DNA of 64,000 bases from Cymbidium sinense. Its lineage: Eukaryota > Streptophyta > Magnoliopsida > Asparagales > Orchidaceae. The translations under genes and the position numbers were made by a program. Shown here piece by piece: positions 46,981 to 59,654 of the stretch. The DNA is taken from NCBI GenBank assembly GCA_021442155.1, contig CM038218.1:63362474-63426473 (forward strand), read 5' to 3'. The first letter of the stretch is position 1. Each line of letters begins with the position of its first letter. The notes beneath the pieces were generated by a model. It did no database searches. It was not told the DNA's origin and was given only the letters and a program-made list of their open reading frames with translations.

Positions 46981-49900
46981 GGTTTACCTCCTCAAGAGAG
47001 AGTGAACCACTCGACTGCTGGACTTATAACTGCCTGGAGTGGCAGCCAACTAACTCCTCCTATGCTTTAAAACTATGCAGGCAAGTCATATGATTTTGTA
47101 AGATAGTTAAGTTTTTATTATTTAGAAAAAAAATTAAAGTCCTTAAACCCACTCCTAAGAGACTAGATCATGAGTGGTATGAGTAATGACTTAGTATAAT
47201 GTAAATCTTTTCAAATTTTATTTGATTTTAGACTCTTCATTTTGACAAAGGCCATAGGATTTTCATATGCCTAAATGCATGTTCAAATGAGTTATGGGCT
47301 AAATCAGAGAGAAAGATGTGCTTTCCACCATAGAGGAGACATTTAAAGGTCATGTCTTCCCCTATTGTGCAAGGTTGGAAACCCTCTCTTTGTAAGAATG
47401 ATATAATATGAATGCATGATATTAGACATACAATATTCAGCCAAGGGGTTTCTAAATCTTTTAATTATCTTGATTTAATGTCTAGACTTTATGTGAGGTT
47501 ATGAGTTATTTAGAAGATCTAGGACAAAACCTTCTAGCCATTGCTCATTATAATCCCCCATAATATTAATCTTAATTTCTAATGCAAAATTACATTAAAA
47601 ATAGGAAAAGTAAATCTAACTACACCTGTAAAATAAGTATTAGCTAAACACACCATACAACCTAAGTAGTTATATGAGTAATTTAGGCTTAACACCTTAC
47701 ACATGGGTAACCAAGCCCACCTGTTTTAATTTAGATATGCTTAGGGGTTGAGCAACCTACAAAAGAGAGCATTTATATTGATTTTAAGCACCCCTTTAGC
47801 ACAATCTCCTACATAAAACATGATTAGGCTAATCACGACCTACCATCTACACCTAAGCATACACCCTAACATCCGCCTAAAATAATATATCATAAAACCA
47901 AACATACATCACTCATGCACCGCCCTAACATAAAGCTAGAAGTGGTGACTTAATCTAAAGTGTGTGTATTAAGCCTTGTGTGGTATGCATTAACTAGGTT
48001 TTGTTATGATTTTCTAAGTATGAAAGGATTTAATTATAAGAGATGGTTTCACTTTAAGTGGTTTAATTGATTTTCATGTTTTACTTAATTTTTTATTTTA
48101 TTCCATTTGGCTTACACTTAACAACTAAGTGTTATAAAGAGAAGAAAAGAGAGGATTACTCTCTTTTATCCCTACCTTAAGTCACTTTTAAAACAAATTA
48201 GTTAATCAATTCTCTTTAGTGAATGACTTATTACATATTTTAATTAATCCTAGTTTTAGGTTCACTTTAACTAATCTCATTCAATAAGAAATGCATCTTA
48301 AGATTAATTGGAATTAATTACTATCACATGACATATCATTCATTTCTTTCCATCATATGTAGCATGCATATAATTAAATTCTAAGCATACCTATACATGC
48401 AATATATTTTTAACACATTTAAATGATGGATGTAAGCATATGCATTTGGAATTTGGATGTTTCATTTGATTATATTATTTTATCATATTAATTTAAAGCT
48501 CCATCTAGATTCTTATACAAAAATACATATGAATGAAATTAAATAGGTATGTGCCATTGCTAAATCAGAGAAGTGAGGTAGTCAAATGACCTCCTTGAGG
48601 CTAGCTAAAGCCTCGTGTTCCTGTGATGTCCAAACTATATACCCATTACATTCAAACATATGTAAATTTACATACATGAACATAAGAAAGAGAGCTCCAA
48701 GTCATTTGATTAATTAATTCAACAACTTAATCATTCATGAATGCATGGATTTTTGATAAAAGGCAAAGGGTTCTAATTCCATAATTAAATACACACACAT
48801 GTATAAGAGATATAAGCTAGTATATGTCATTGTTAACTGTGAGAAGTGAGGTAATAAAATGACCTCCTTGGGGCTACTTAAAGCCTCATATTTCTGGGAT
48901 GTCCAGACTAAATATTAGTTTTTCTCAAACACATATGGATGTATACATAAATAAAGGAAGGAAAATTATGAAAAAGTTATATTTTTATTTGATTGAAATA
49001 TTTATGCATATGAAGTAAAGTCTTATCCAAACTCTAATATTGAAATACATAAGAATGAAATCAAATGGAGTACGTGCTATTGTTAAACCAGGGAAGTGAG
49101 GTAATCAAATGACCTCCTTGGGGCTAACTAAAGCCTCGTATTCCTGGGATGTCCAAGCTATATAACCATTAACATAATTACTTATATAAATCAATACATG
49201 AATGAAAGAAAAAAAATTTCACTTCATACACTTAAGCTATAATCACATACATCTCATATATATATTTATAACTAGCATTCATAATATATATAACTATTCA
49301 TTTATAAGTTTTGGAAAATAAATTTGGATTTTATAATGATAATAATCACACATATATTAATTTAAATCAACATATGAAAGCATGAAATGAAGGAAACAAT
49401 TTGATTTAATTAATTTTTGGAAAAAGTTGAATGCATGAATCAACTGACATACAATATTTAATATGATTGGAAAGAAATAAAGGAACATAAGCTTATGATT
49501 TCATTCAATCCAGTTAAATTCTAAGGACAATCTTATTAAATAAGCTCATTTAAAATAAACCTAAATTTCTTAATGTCATTTTTAATTTCATGTTTGATTT
49601 GATTTAAGAAATGAAAGAAGTGGTTTGCTAATCCTAATCCCATTCCATGTGTGAGTTTGATTTAATGAGAATCAATTATATTGATTTTATGGATTAATTA
49701 GGTTAAGGTGTGAATTAAATCAATTAAACCCTTACCTATGTTATCTCAAGATAATTAATTAAATGATTATGAGCCAATGTAATATGCAAATGAATGAAAA
49801 GTAAATATGAAAGGGGCATAATACAATTAGCTCATAACCATTAATTAATTAAGCTTAAGGAACTCACTTAATTACTTGTATGGTTTTTTCACACATGTGA

Positions 49901-50700
49901 GCTAACAATAATTTCATTAACTCTCTTAGGTTATTGAACACCTAAAGCTCTACCCATGGATTAATTAAGGAAAATATAAAGAAATTACCCTTTTAATTAG
50001 GTTAATCAAGACATTAATCCATTAATCCATTCATCTTCTTAATTACCAAATTTAATTGATTATCCTTTGAAAAGAAATGGGCTTAAGGGGAAAAGGTTGG
50101 GAAAGAGGTCCCAACCTAATTCCATAAGCCCTCTCATTCAATTAAACATGATTTGGCATGAATTGAATTTCAATTTAACCAATTAGGCCACTAATTAGTT
50201 ATTTAATTATTAATTAGCATTTTTGTTGAAAAAGAGGAGGAAATTTAGGGAAAAGATTAGGAGGGAGGCTCCAATACAGCCTCCTAAATCTCTCCACTAT
50301 TCAATAATGATTGAGGGGTCCAATGTGTTGATTAATTACTATTTAAATGCTTAATTATTACTAAATTAAGTCAAGAAGGAAATTAGGGCTTAAACAATTA
50401 ATTTTCCTAATTAATCAACCAATAAATTCTAAGAAAAATAGGGCAAAGGTAATCCCCAAACATCCTCTAAAGTTTGAAATTGATTGGTTACTTAATTAGA
50501 GCAATTATGCTAATTAAAATTTTAATTAAACTTTAATTAAGCTAAAATTATTATTCAAAATTAATTAAGAGTAATTGTAATGGATTACCATTTAAAATAC
50601 CTTTTAAATGAGCCATTATTTGTATTTTTTGGATTTTTTCATAATTAGCTATGAATTATGGAATTTTCAGAGTTAAAAATACATTAAATAACCTTAATTA
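46981..50700 (+). repeat. Long noncoding repeat block P (first copy)
   Basis: From ggtttacctcctcaagagag through to about 49,620 this block is collinear with 53,841-56,785 (ctgctggacttataactgcc, tcctcctatgctttaaaac, caagcccacct and others), an offset of about 6.86 kb. Beyond 49,620 its continuation has no second copy because the other copy is cut by an LTR. It is AT-rich, without protein-like frames, and contains three spaced copies of a ~95-bp motif. Class is unresolved: part of a large LTR-type noncoding element is most likely. Confidence 0.8.
48548..49165 (+). repeat. Triplicated ~95-bp motif in block P
   Basis: Copies at 48,548-48,640, 48,822-48,915 and 49,070-49,165 share gtgaggtaatcaaatgacct, ccttggggcta and ttcctgggatgtccaagc, spaced by 250-275 bp of more variable AT-rich sequence. 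The motif itself is far better conserved than its spacers. Confidence 0.9.
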
Positions 50701-53700
50701 AGCCTAATCACATAGGCACCATGTGGCATGCTGACATGGTGCATTTTTCATGTGGCCACAGGATTGGTTATTTAAGTTGTCACATTCGCGAGTTAAGTCA
50801 ACCGACGGCGAATGCGGTATTGAATTCCACCGTACGATCTTGGATCGGATGGGACAGATCAAACCCGTAAAAAAAGATAAAAATAGAGGGATCTAATGTG
50901 ATTTGATCAGAGCCATCTATTCCAATCATGGAATGGATGGCCCATGATCCTTCTTCCCACGAGCAACAAACGACGAAAGCCGTCTGCCATGGATCGCTCG
51001 ATCCAAGCTCACCCGAGCTCGAATTCACTCCAAAATAAACCCACTCCTTTACGCGAGGGATCCATAAGGATCCAATGGCTATGATGGGCTCACATGAAAA
51101 TTTCCTTCGAAAAGCTCCAACAAAATTTTCCTATTTCTATGATTTTGAGAAATTACCTCATCGGAGCTCAAGACATGGATCGAGGTAGCCTGTAGGAGAT
51201 GGCCCTATAAGAAGCAAGCCAATTCCCATTAGTTCCCTCAGTGGATCAACATCTATCACTTTGGAGCTTGGTGGTGATTGAAGTCCTTCCTCTAGTGGCT
51301 TGGAGCTTAGGTAATGACTTGGGTGGCTTCGACGATGTGCGTGGAAGGTGTGTGTAAGAGGAATTTGATTTTGGTTGAGAGATGAGCAAGCTTGGATTGG
51401 GATTGGCCTCCCCTATTTTGATTCTACACGGGAAGAGGGAATGCCGAAGAAGGGAAGCTTGGGATGGCTCTGGGGATTGCAAGGAGGTTCAAAATCATGC
51501 TTGGAAGCTCTCACGATTTGAATTGATTCATTTCTCGTGTAAATTGAGGGGGTATACCCCTCGATTTGCTGAGATGGACGTATGGGATTGCTTCCCATTT
51601 TTCAGTTGGCCAGCCACCGTCAGAGCGCTGGAGTGGTCACAATCAAGTCCACATGGCTCATATGGATTGGGAGAAGCCATGACAGGAGGCTCCAAGCTTG
51701 ATTTGGGCAGATTATCTTTGCTTGGATCCTTTGGTTTTTAGTTTGCATGGGAGGTGAGTTAACTCACCTCCTTTAGTCCATGTAAGTCCTAGCACCTTTA
51801 GAGTGGGCTAGAGATTTAGAATCCCTCATTTGGAAGAGTGAGGGCTACCAAGGTGAAATGAAAAGTGGACTTTACCATTTTTGACAAAATGCCACATGGG
51901 GGAGTGGATCCATGGAGGATTTGCATTGTACTTGGCTCCAAAATGGGTTTTGATTTTATTGACCCAAGATGGGTTTGGGTCAGGTTTGGTCACCCTCTAA
52001 TGGGTCATGGGTTGGTTTCATGGGTTTTGGCTTTATTTGGTCAAATGGGTTCATGTTGGGTCATGTTAGGTTGATCAATTGGTCAAATTAGGTCAAACCA
52101 AGGCTTGGGTTAGGTTCAAATGATAATTTGAAGAGTTTTAGTTTAAGTGGTTTCAATCAATTTGGTCTAGGTTTGATTTTAGCTCATTTGGATTCATATA
52201 GGCCAAATGGCTAAGTTGACCAATTTGACCAAATTAGCCAAATTGGCTTGGGTTGGGTGTTGGTTCATGTTCAATTGGTTAATTGAAAATGATTGTAGGT
52301 TTTGGTTTGAATCAATTTGGATTTAATTTGGATTTTGGCCAACTTAATCCTAGGTTGGGTCAAGTTGACCAATTGGTCAAATTGGGCTCAATTATGACTT
52401 TGGTCAAGTTTAATAAACAATTTGGAATGAACTTGAGCCATTGGTTGTAATTAATTTGGTTTAGTTCATGATTTGACCTATTTTGGCCTTTTAGGCCAAT
52501 TAGGGTTAACTTGGGTCAAATGGCCAATTTGACTTGGTTTGGCTCAATTGAGGGTCAAGTCATGTTCAATCATTGATCAAGAGTTGGTGTGAATTAATGG
52601 TTTCAACCAATTTGGTGTATGGTGAGTTTTGGCTAGTTTAGGTTTCATTTGGGCTATAGGTTGGCTTAGTCAAGGGACCAAGTTGACTTGGCTTGACCCA
52701 ATTCAAGGTGATTGATCATCCTAGGGTGATTGTTTATCATGATATGAGGCTTGGATGAGCTTGGTTCTATCCAATTTGGGTTGGATTAGACCTTGGATCA
52801 AAAAGGTCCTTTAGGCCACTTTGGGTCAAGTGGACCTAGATGGGTCGATTGACTTGGTTTTAGCTTGATTCAAGTTTAGTTGAACTTATATATGAGCCTA
52901 TGATTAAAATATAAATTCAACTACAATCAATTTGGAGTCCAATAAATTTTGGCTTATTTGAAGTTTCCAAGCTAAAAGGGCTAACTTGGGCTTGACTTGG
53001 GTTGACTTAAGTTAGGTTTGATAATTATAAATTTCATTTATATTTGGATAGATGATTGAAGGAATGATTGATTCAAGGAAAATTGGATTTTGGTTTGATT
53101 TAGTAGATTTTGGCTATATCCAAGATATTGTCTTAAAGGGTATAAATTGGATTTTAGTTTGATTTTGGTTTAGTTTTTATTTGATTTATATTCATTTATA
53201 TTTATGAATATAAATGAATGAATAATAATTTATGAGAAAGAAACCAAGATTTTGAGTTGGTTTGGGATAAGATTTGACCAAGCTTATGGAAGTAGGTCCA
53301 TAAAAGGGCTTAATAAGGATTTTATCAATTTAGTTTGATTTATTTTTGGTCATTTGAGGTTTCATTTATATTTATGAATATAAATGAAGGAATAATTGAT
53401 TTATAAAGAAATAAATTTATTTTGAGTGGTTTAGGATAAGATTTGGCTAAGTTTATGAGAATGGGTCTTATGGCTTAGAAGGAATTTTGATTGGATTTGA
53501 TTTAGTTTGATTTGGTTTTGGTATTTGAGTAGAGTTTCATTTTTAAATTTGTGAATATAAATGAAGGAAATTGAAGGAAATCAATCATAAAGTTTGGGAT
53601 AATTAGGGAGATTTGAAGGTTATGAGAAATTTGGTTTGGGCATGGATTGGGTTTAGCATAGGCGCATAAAGTTTCCTAAGTCCCTAAGGCATGACCTATC

Positions 53701-53840
53701 CATATGGCTAACCCTTCTAAGTCTCTTAAAGTTGGTTCATGTAATCACTAGAAGTGTCTTAAGACTAAGGAGCCCTTAGTGTCTAGAAGAGTCTGAGATC
53801 TATGATGAGGAAGTTGAGAACTCATCCCAAAAGTGAGGTC
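50700..53840. repeat. Long noncoding repeat block Q
   Basis: Sits between P and P'. The left part (50,760-51,760) is higher in GC, with overlapping but unconvincing frames; the right part (51,950-53,000) is dominated by TTGGGTCAA/TTGACCAA-type words, and 53,000-53,640 by ttatatttatgaatataaat-type segments repeated three times (about 53,030, 53,200, 53,370). Its reverse complement matches 59,655-62,115. In the reverse orientation, 51,420 to 51,240 (leader-like accaccaagctcc) resembles 61,440-61,500. No gene is supported. Confidence 0.75.
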
Positions 53841-56785
53841 AACAATGGTTTATCTCCACAAGAGAGGATAAACCACCCAACTGCTGGACTTATAACTGCC
53901 TAAAGTGGCAGCCAGCTAACTCCTCCTATGCTTTAAAACCATGTAGGCAAGTCATATGATTTTGCAAGATAGTTGGGTTTTTATTATTTAGAAAGAAACT
54001 AAAGTCCTTAAACCCATACCCTAAGAGACTAGAGCATGAGTGGTTTGAGTAGCTTAGTATAATGTAAATCTTTTAATTTTTATTTAATTTTGGACTCTTC
54101 ATTTTGACAAAGGCCATAAGATTTTATATGTCTAAATGCATGATGAAATGAGGTTAGGTGCTAAATCAGAGAGAAAGAGTATTTTTCCACCACATAGAAG
54201 ATCCTCAAAGGTCAAGTCTTCCCTTATCGTGCAAGGATGAAAACCCTCTCTTAGAAAGAGTGAAGCAATATAAATGCATGATATTAAACATACAATTGCT
54301 AAATCTTTTAATTATCTTGATTTAATGCCTAGACTTTATATGAGATTATGAATTATTTAAAACTTTAGTTATGAGTTATAGTTGTTGTAGAAAAATTAAT
54401 TTTTCTCTAAGAGCCTAATTGGATCCAGGCCACATATTAAATCACCATTCATAAAGAAACTATGAAAAAAGGCATGCCATTTATATTGCATAATTTAAAC
54501 ATAACATCAAGCATTTTATAAATTTAATGCAAAAGAATAAAAGGCTGGTGCGATGGGTGCCACCGTACAACTTGAAAAGAGAAAATGGGTAGCTGAGCTC
54601 TACCCTTATACAACTCAGAATATGAAAGAATAATTATAATTTACAAATGAATAAATGTTGTGGGGCTCATCTTATCTTCATTCTTCATATCTCCTTCATT
54701 TCTCCATTTGGATGTGCTTGCTTCAAAGGCACCAGGCCTAGGGTAAAGCCTTCGCCACCTCATCCTAATCCCCATAACACTAATCCTAATTCCTAATACA
54801 AAATTACATTAAAAAATAAGAAGAAGAAATCTAACTATACCTGTAAAATAAGTGTTAGCTAAACATGCCATACAACCCAAGCAGTTATATGAATAATTTG
54901 GACTTAGCACCCTATACATGGGTAACCAAGCCCACCTATCATAATTTGGATTATGCTTAGGGTTAAGCAACCTGCAAAAGAAAACATTTATATTTATTTT
55001 AAGCACCCCTTAAGCATAATCCAAAAAAAATATGATTAGGCTAATCACGACCTGTCATCCAGTTTACGAAGCATACACCCTAACATTTAGTCTAAAACAA
55101 TGCATCACAAAACCAAACATACATCACTCCATGCACCGCTCTAACATAAGACTAAAAGTGGTGACTTAGTTCTAAAGTGTGTGTTAAAGCTTGTGTGGTA
55201 TGTCCTAACAAAGCATTAAGGTTATGATTTTTTAAGTATGAAAGGATTTAATTATAAGAAGTTGATTTCATTTAAGTGATTTAATTGATTTAATTGAGAA
55301 TTTTACTTAGTGTTTTCTTTTATTCCATTTTATTTACACTTAACAACTAGGTGTTATAAATAGAAGAAAAGAGAGGATTAGTCTCTTTTATCCCTACCTT
55401 AAGTCACTTCTAAAGCAAATTAATTAGACTTAGTTCTCTTTAGTGAATGGCTTATTATATGTTTTAAATTAATCCTAAGTTTATGTTTACTTTAAATACT
55501 CTCATTCAATAAGAAAGGCATTTTCAGATTAATTGGAATTAATTACCATCACATGTATTTAATTGGAATTAATTACTATCACATGACACATGTTCATTCA
55601 TTTCTTTCCATCATATGTAACATGCATATGATTAAATCCTAAGCATAGCTATACATGCAATATGTTTTTAGCACACTTAAATGAAAGATGCATAAATGAA
55701 TTTTATAGAAAATGGGATTCTCACTCATTCGATAAATACACATTTAAATGTATAAAATTTTTAAATAAGTACTTTTCCATTGTGAGCCAGGGGAGTGAGG
55801 TAAAGACCTCCTTGGGGCTACTTAAATCTGTGCATCCCCGGAATATCCAGATAAGATATACCTGCTATTCTTAAATACATATGGATGTACAAATAACTAC
55901 AAGATTGGGCAATCATGCTAAAGTTGCATTTTTGAAATATTTATGCATGCAAAATAAAGTGGAAAAGGGAAGACTTTCATTCATTAGCCAAATGCACACA
56001 CAAGTGTATAAAAGTTATAAGCAAGTACTTTGCCATTATTAACTAGGGGAGTGAGGTAAAGATCTCATTAGGGCTACTTAAAACCATGCATCCCTGGAAT
56101 ATCCAGACTATATATACCCACTATTCTTAGATACACATGAATGTACAAACAACTACAAGAATGAAAAAGTCATGCTATAGTTATAATTTTAAAATATTTA
56201 TGCATATGGAATAAAGTCTTATCTAAATTCTAGTATTGAAGCATGTAAGAACGAAATTAAATGGAGTACGTGCCATTGTTAAATTAGGAAAGTGATGTAA
56301 TCAAATGATCTCCTTGGGGCTAACTAAAGCCTCGTATTCCTGGGATGTCCAAGCTGTATACCCATTAACATTCTTACTTACAAATTAATGCATGAATGAA
56401 AGAAAAGAAACTTCACTTCATACGCTTAAGCTATAATCACATACATCTCCTATGTATTTATAACTAGCATTCATAGCATATATGATCATTTATTTATAAG
56501 TTTTGAAAATAGATTTGGATTTATTAATGATAATAGCCATGCATATATTAATTTAAATCAACACATACAAGCTTGACATAAAGAAAACCATTTAATTTAA
56601 TTGATTTTTGCAAGAGATGAATGCATGAATCAAGTGGCATACAACATTCAATATGATTATAAAAAAATAAAGGGACATAAGCACATGATTTCATTCTATC
56701 CAATTAACCCTTAAGGGCAATCATATTAAATAAGCTCATTTAAAATAAACTTTTTTAATGTCATTTTTTATTCCAGTTTGATTTG
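53841..56785 (+). repeat. Long noncoding repeat block P' (second copy, truncated by an LTR)
   Basis: Collinear with 46,981-49,600, starting ggtttatctccacaagagag. It differs by an extra ~0.39 kb at about 54,365-54,755 and many substitutions. It stops at tttgattt where the LTR at 56,786 begins, so the LTR-bearing element arrived later. Confidence 0.85.
55765..56360 (+). repeat. Triplicated ~95-bp motif in block P'
   Basis: Copies at about 55,765-55,858, 56,022-56,118 and 56,263-56,360 (ccttggggctacttaaa, ggaatatccaga / gggatgtccaagc). Number and order match the three copies in block P, so the triplication predates the duplication of the block. Confidence 0.88.
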
Positions 56786-59030
56786 TGTGGCTCCAAAATT
56801 TTCCACCAACCTCTCGACAATTGAATGAAGAGAGTGTGATTTATGGTGTTGGTGTAATTTTCAGAAGGTAGATGGAATAGTAGATAAGACACTACCCAGA
56901 GATTTCATCCTCATTTTGTGAGGACTTTAGATCTGATTCTATGTTTCCTATAGGCACAAGCACCTATAGTTAATTACCCCTTCCAATGCTGGGAGAGAAC
57001 TTTCAATTAAGGCTAGTTAGATCACTTACTGCGTAGCATATAGTAGCCGTATGTGGAGTTTTAAAATTTAGATTTATGAAATCCATCATCATTAGCTTAA
57101 AATGAATGGTTGGGGGGATGATAACGTGCCCAATCTAGATCCCATGGTTCTCATTATCCTGACTATCGCCCCTACTTTTAGTCGGGAGTAACTAACTTGA
57201 CCGAATGATTCTTATCAATAACACATGGGTTACATCATCCAAGAAATCCTTGTACACTTAGGGTGGTGCTTTTCTTGATTAATTTGAATATATTTAAGAA
57301 CTTTAGATCTTCTATTTAACTCCCCAATAGGATCAGATCTACCATCACATGACATAATTAGTTTCTCAGATATTTTAGTAAGTTGGAATTCTTATAATAG
57401 ATTTTTAGGTTTTGTTAACCAGGACTAGTCCTAAGACTAAACTAGGAAGCAACCCGCGCAACATCCTCAAACACTTGAATTTAAGCATTCAACGTAGTGT
57501 CGGGGCTCATGTGTGTTTAGTAATTTATATAATTTTATTTCTAAATCATGAGATTGGTTTCATATTTTCACATAATTTCGATTTAGCCTGCGCAGCCTTT
57601 TTAGACATTAAAATTTGTACTCTGAATTTCTATGTCTGAGCATATGCAAGAGTTTTTAGCATAAATAATTTCATCTAATTAATCAAATCATTGATTTTGA
57701 AAATCATAATTAGAATGAAATTTCTTAATTTTTGATTGAAGGAAGCTCTATGATTTTTTGTAGAATTTGATTTAATATCATCTTTTGTCTGCTTGTTTAA
57801 AGAGTTGTAGATCCGGTGGCATTTGTAGAGTAGAATTAGATTTATATTTGCACTCAAAAAGTTACATTTCTACTGCATATTATTTATTCATAGAATTTTC
57901 TAAATTTCAATGGTAGGCTTATGCTCACTAAAGACCTGTTAGATATTTGCAAATTCAACATTCAAATTTGATATTCACATACAAGTGTTACTTCCTCTAA
58001 GCGAGCTTATTTGAATACAAGTTTCTTTTGAATACAAATCGATTATTCAGTAAGAAGTCTCAATCATGCTGATACATAGGCTATCAAGCTTCATATAAAT
58101 TCCTTAAATTTGATTGTGTTCAATTCAAATCATTTTTAATTCACTTGGAATAAGTTATAATAAGTTCAAAGTTTATTGTGCGAGCCATTTAATTCATGCT
58201 TACAAGTGGATTATCAATCCTTTTTAATTATTTCAATGCTTGAATGTTCATTGAAAGGTTTCATAGGCATTTGGTGAATTTCTAAAGTCATTTCAAGCTT
58301 GACATAAGATTTCTAAGTCATTCAATTTAATTAGCGAGATGAATAATTATATTTAGACGATCACTAAAGGTTATATTTATGCTCATTGAAAAGTTGTATG
58401 GTTTTGTTTATAAGCAAACTATTAGACTCCCTATAAGTGCTTGTATTTATTTTATGCATTTATAACTTCACATTTTAGCTTGTTATAACCAAAGCTTTGA
58501 TTTAAGTCTTTCATTTAATTTTATCTAAGCTCTTTGATTATTTCTTTTTAATTTTTCTTTTTTTTTTAAAATTTCTAAGTCCCAAAAATTTGATGAAATT
58601 TCGACAGCATTTCGGCAGTATTCCGGTGTCATCCCCGCATAGGGGCTACATCAAAACTATTTTGGCTTACTTGGTATGCCTATTGAGCATAGCGAGTGGT
58701 GTCTTCGACACCCGCCATACGCGCTATGCCCTATTGGGCATGCTTGACTTATTGGTGTCCAAACATAGGGATTAGGATAAAACAAAGTTTAACAAAATTT
58801 CAGCACATTTCGGCATACGGGAGCAACATCTAACATTTTTTTTGGCTTGCTCGGTATGCCCTATTGAGCATAGCGAGTGGTGTCTTGTGACACCCTAACT
58901 CTCTTCACACCTACTACGCCCTATTGGGCATTAGCGGGATCTTGAAATCTACAGAAAGAAGCACATGCATATAATACAATTTTCACATTCTTACACTCCC
59001 GTACATCCACAGATTACATCAATGCTCATC
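56786..59030 (-). mobile_element. Third LTR copy of the same Gypsy family (truncated or solo)
   Basis: Opens TGTGGCTCCAAAATTTTCC and stays collinear with the LTRs at 31,275 and 17,078: gtgatttatggtg, gtagataagacactacccag, the acccatggg/catcatcc block, ttttgttaaccaggac, gaaaatcataattagaatga and the two ggtatgccctattgagcat segments (58,597-58,940). It lacks the ~0.38 kb seen at 32,060-32,440 of the 5' LTR. Similarity fades near 59,030, before the 90-bp and 300-bp repeat regions, so it is truncated there. No gag-pol of its own is visible in the window. Confidence 0.85.
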
Positions 59031-59258
59031 TCTTCAAGTCTATCAAAGCACTTGTGATTTGTTAGTTTTTTCTCCACATCTACAATATAGTCAAAGACTA
59101 CGATTTTCATCTCAAACCTCGTGTATACAAGATGTTATCCCCATGGCACTAAGTCACTCCGCTCTTCACCTTGCCCGATGAAACTCGTACTCCAATTGGT
59201 CACGTTACTTTGTGAACGACTGATCATGGTTAGGCTTCTTCTTAAGGGGTTGTTCCTC
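59031..59258. other. Sequence between LTR remnant and coding-like fragment
   Basis: No longer alignable by eye with the LTRs. Short overlapping frames occur on both strands; none is convincing. It may be the continuation (3' side) of the fragment at 59,259-59,591. Confidence 0.3.
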
Positions 59259-59591
59259 TTAGACAAATTTAGAAGATACATCTTGAGGCAAGTCAATATC
59301 ATCAGATGCATCATATACAACAGAGGTTCCAAAATTTGCTTTACTATCAGCATTCTCAATGTATGAGTCATGACTTAAAGTTGCATTTATTAAGTTACTA
59401 GCTTTACTAGCTACATGCTTCAAGTCATCGCAAATTGGCTTGTCACCCAAATTCATAACATAAGAACTATTTGCTTCTTCTCCCCTAACACAAATGATAC
59501 TAGAAAAGCCACTCTCATTCTTTGAATCTATGGTTGATAGATCAATTATAGTGCATGCATGATGAGAGGAGTCTGCTTCACGCTCAAGAAC
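59259..59591 (-). CDS. Unidentified 110-codon coding-like fragment
   Basis: Bounded upstream by an in-frame TGA (59,592-59,594) and ending at a stop at 59,259. The translation has a varied, protein-like composition (LEREADSSHHACTIIDLSTI, NESGFSSIICVRGEEANSSY, MNLGDKPICDDLKHVASKAS, GTSVVYDASDDIDLPQDV), polar and acidic, unlike the biased frames in the surrounding repeats. The first Met is at codon 46. I recognise no domain. It lies between a truncated LTR and an inverted repeat block, so it may be an exon fragment of a host gene carried or stranded there, part of a poorly known retroelement protein, or chance. No splice structure could be established. Confidence 0.35.
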   Translation of the reverse strand, partial: VLEREADSSHHACTIIDLSTIDSKNESGFSSIICVRGEEANSSYVMNLGDKPICDDLKHVASKASNLINATLSHDSYIENADSKANFGTSVVYDASDDIDLPQDVSSKFV

Positions 59592-59654
59592 TCAATTGAT
59601 TCTCCATTCCTTATTATTCTTTACCTCCTCTCTACTTTGCACATCTCGGTACTC

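Noticed and set aside
51382..52074. 119- and 69-codon plus-strand frames in block Q
   Set aside because: No family resemblance, not preserved in the inverted partner at 61.3-61.6 kb, and set in a noncoding repeat.
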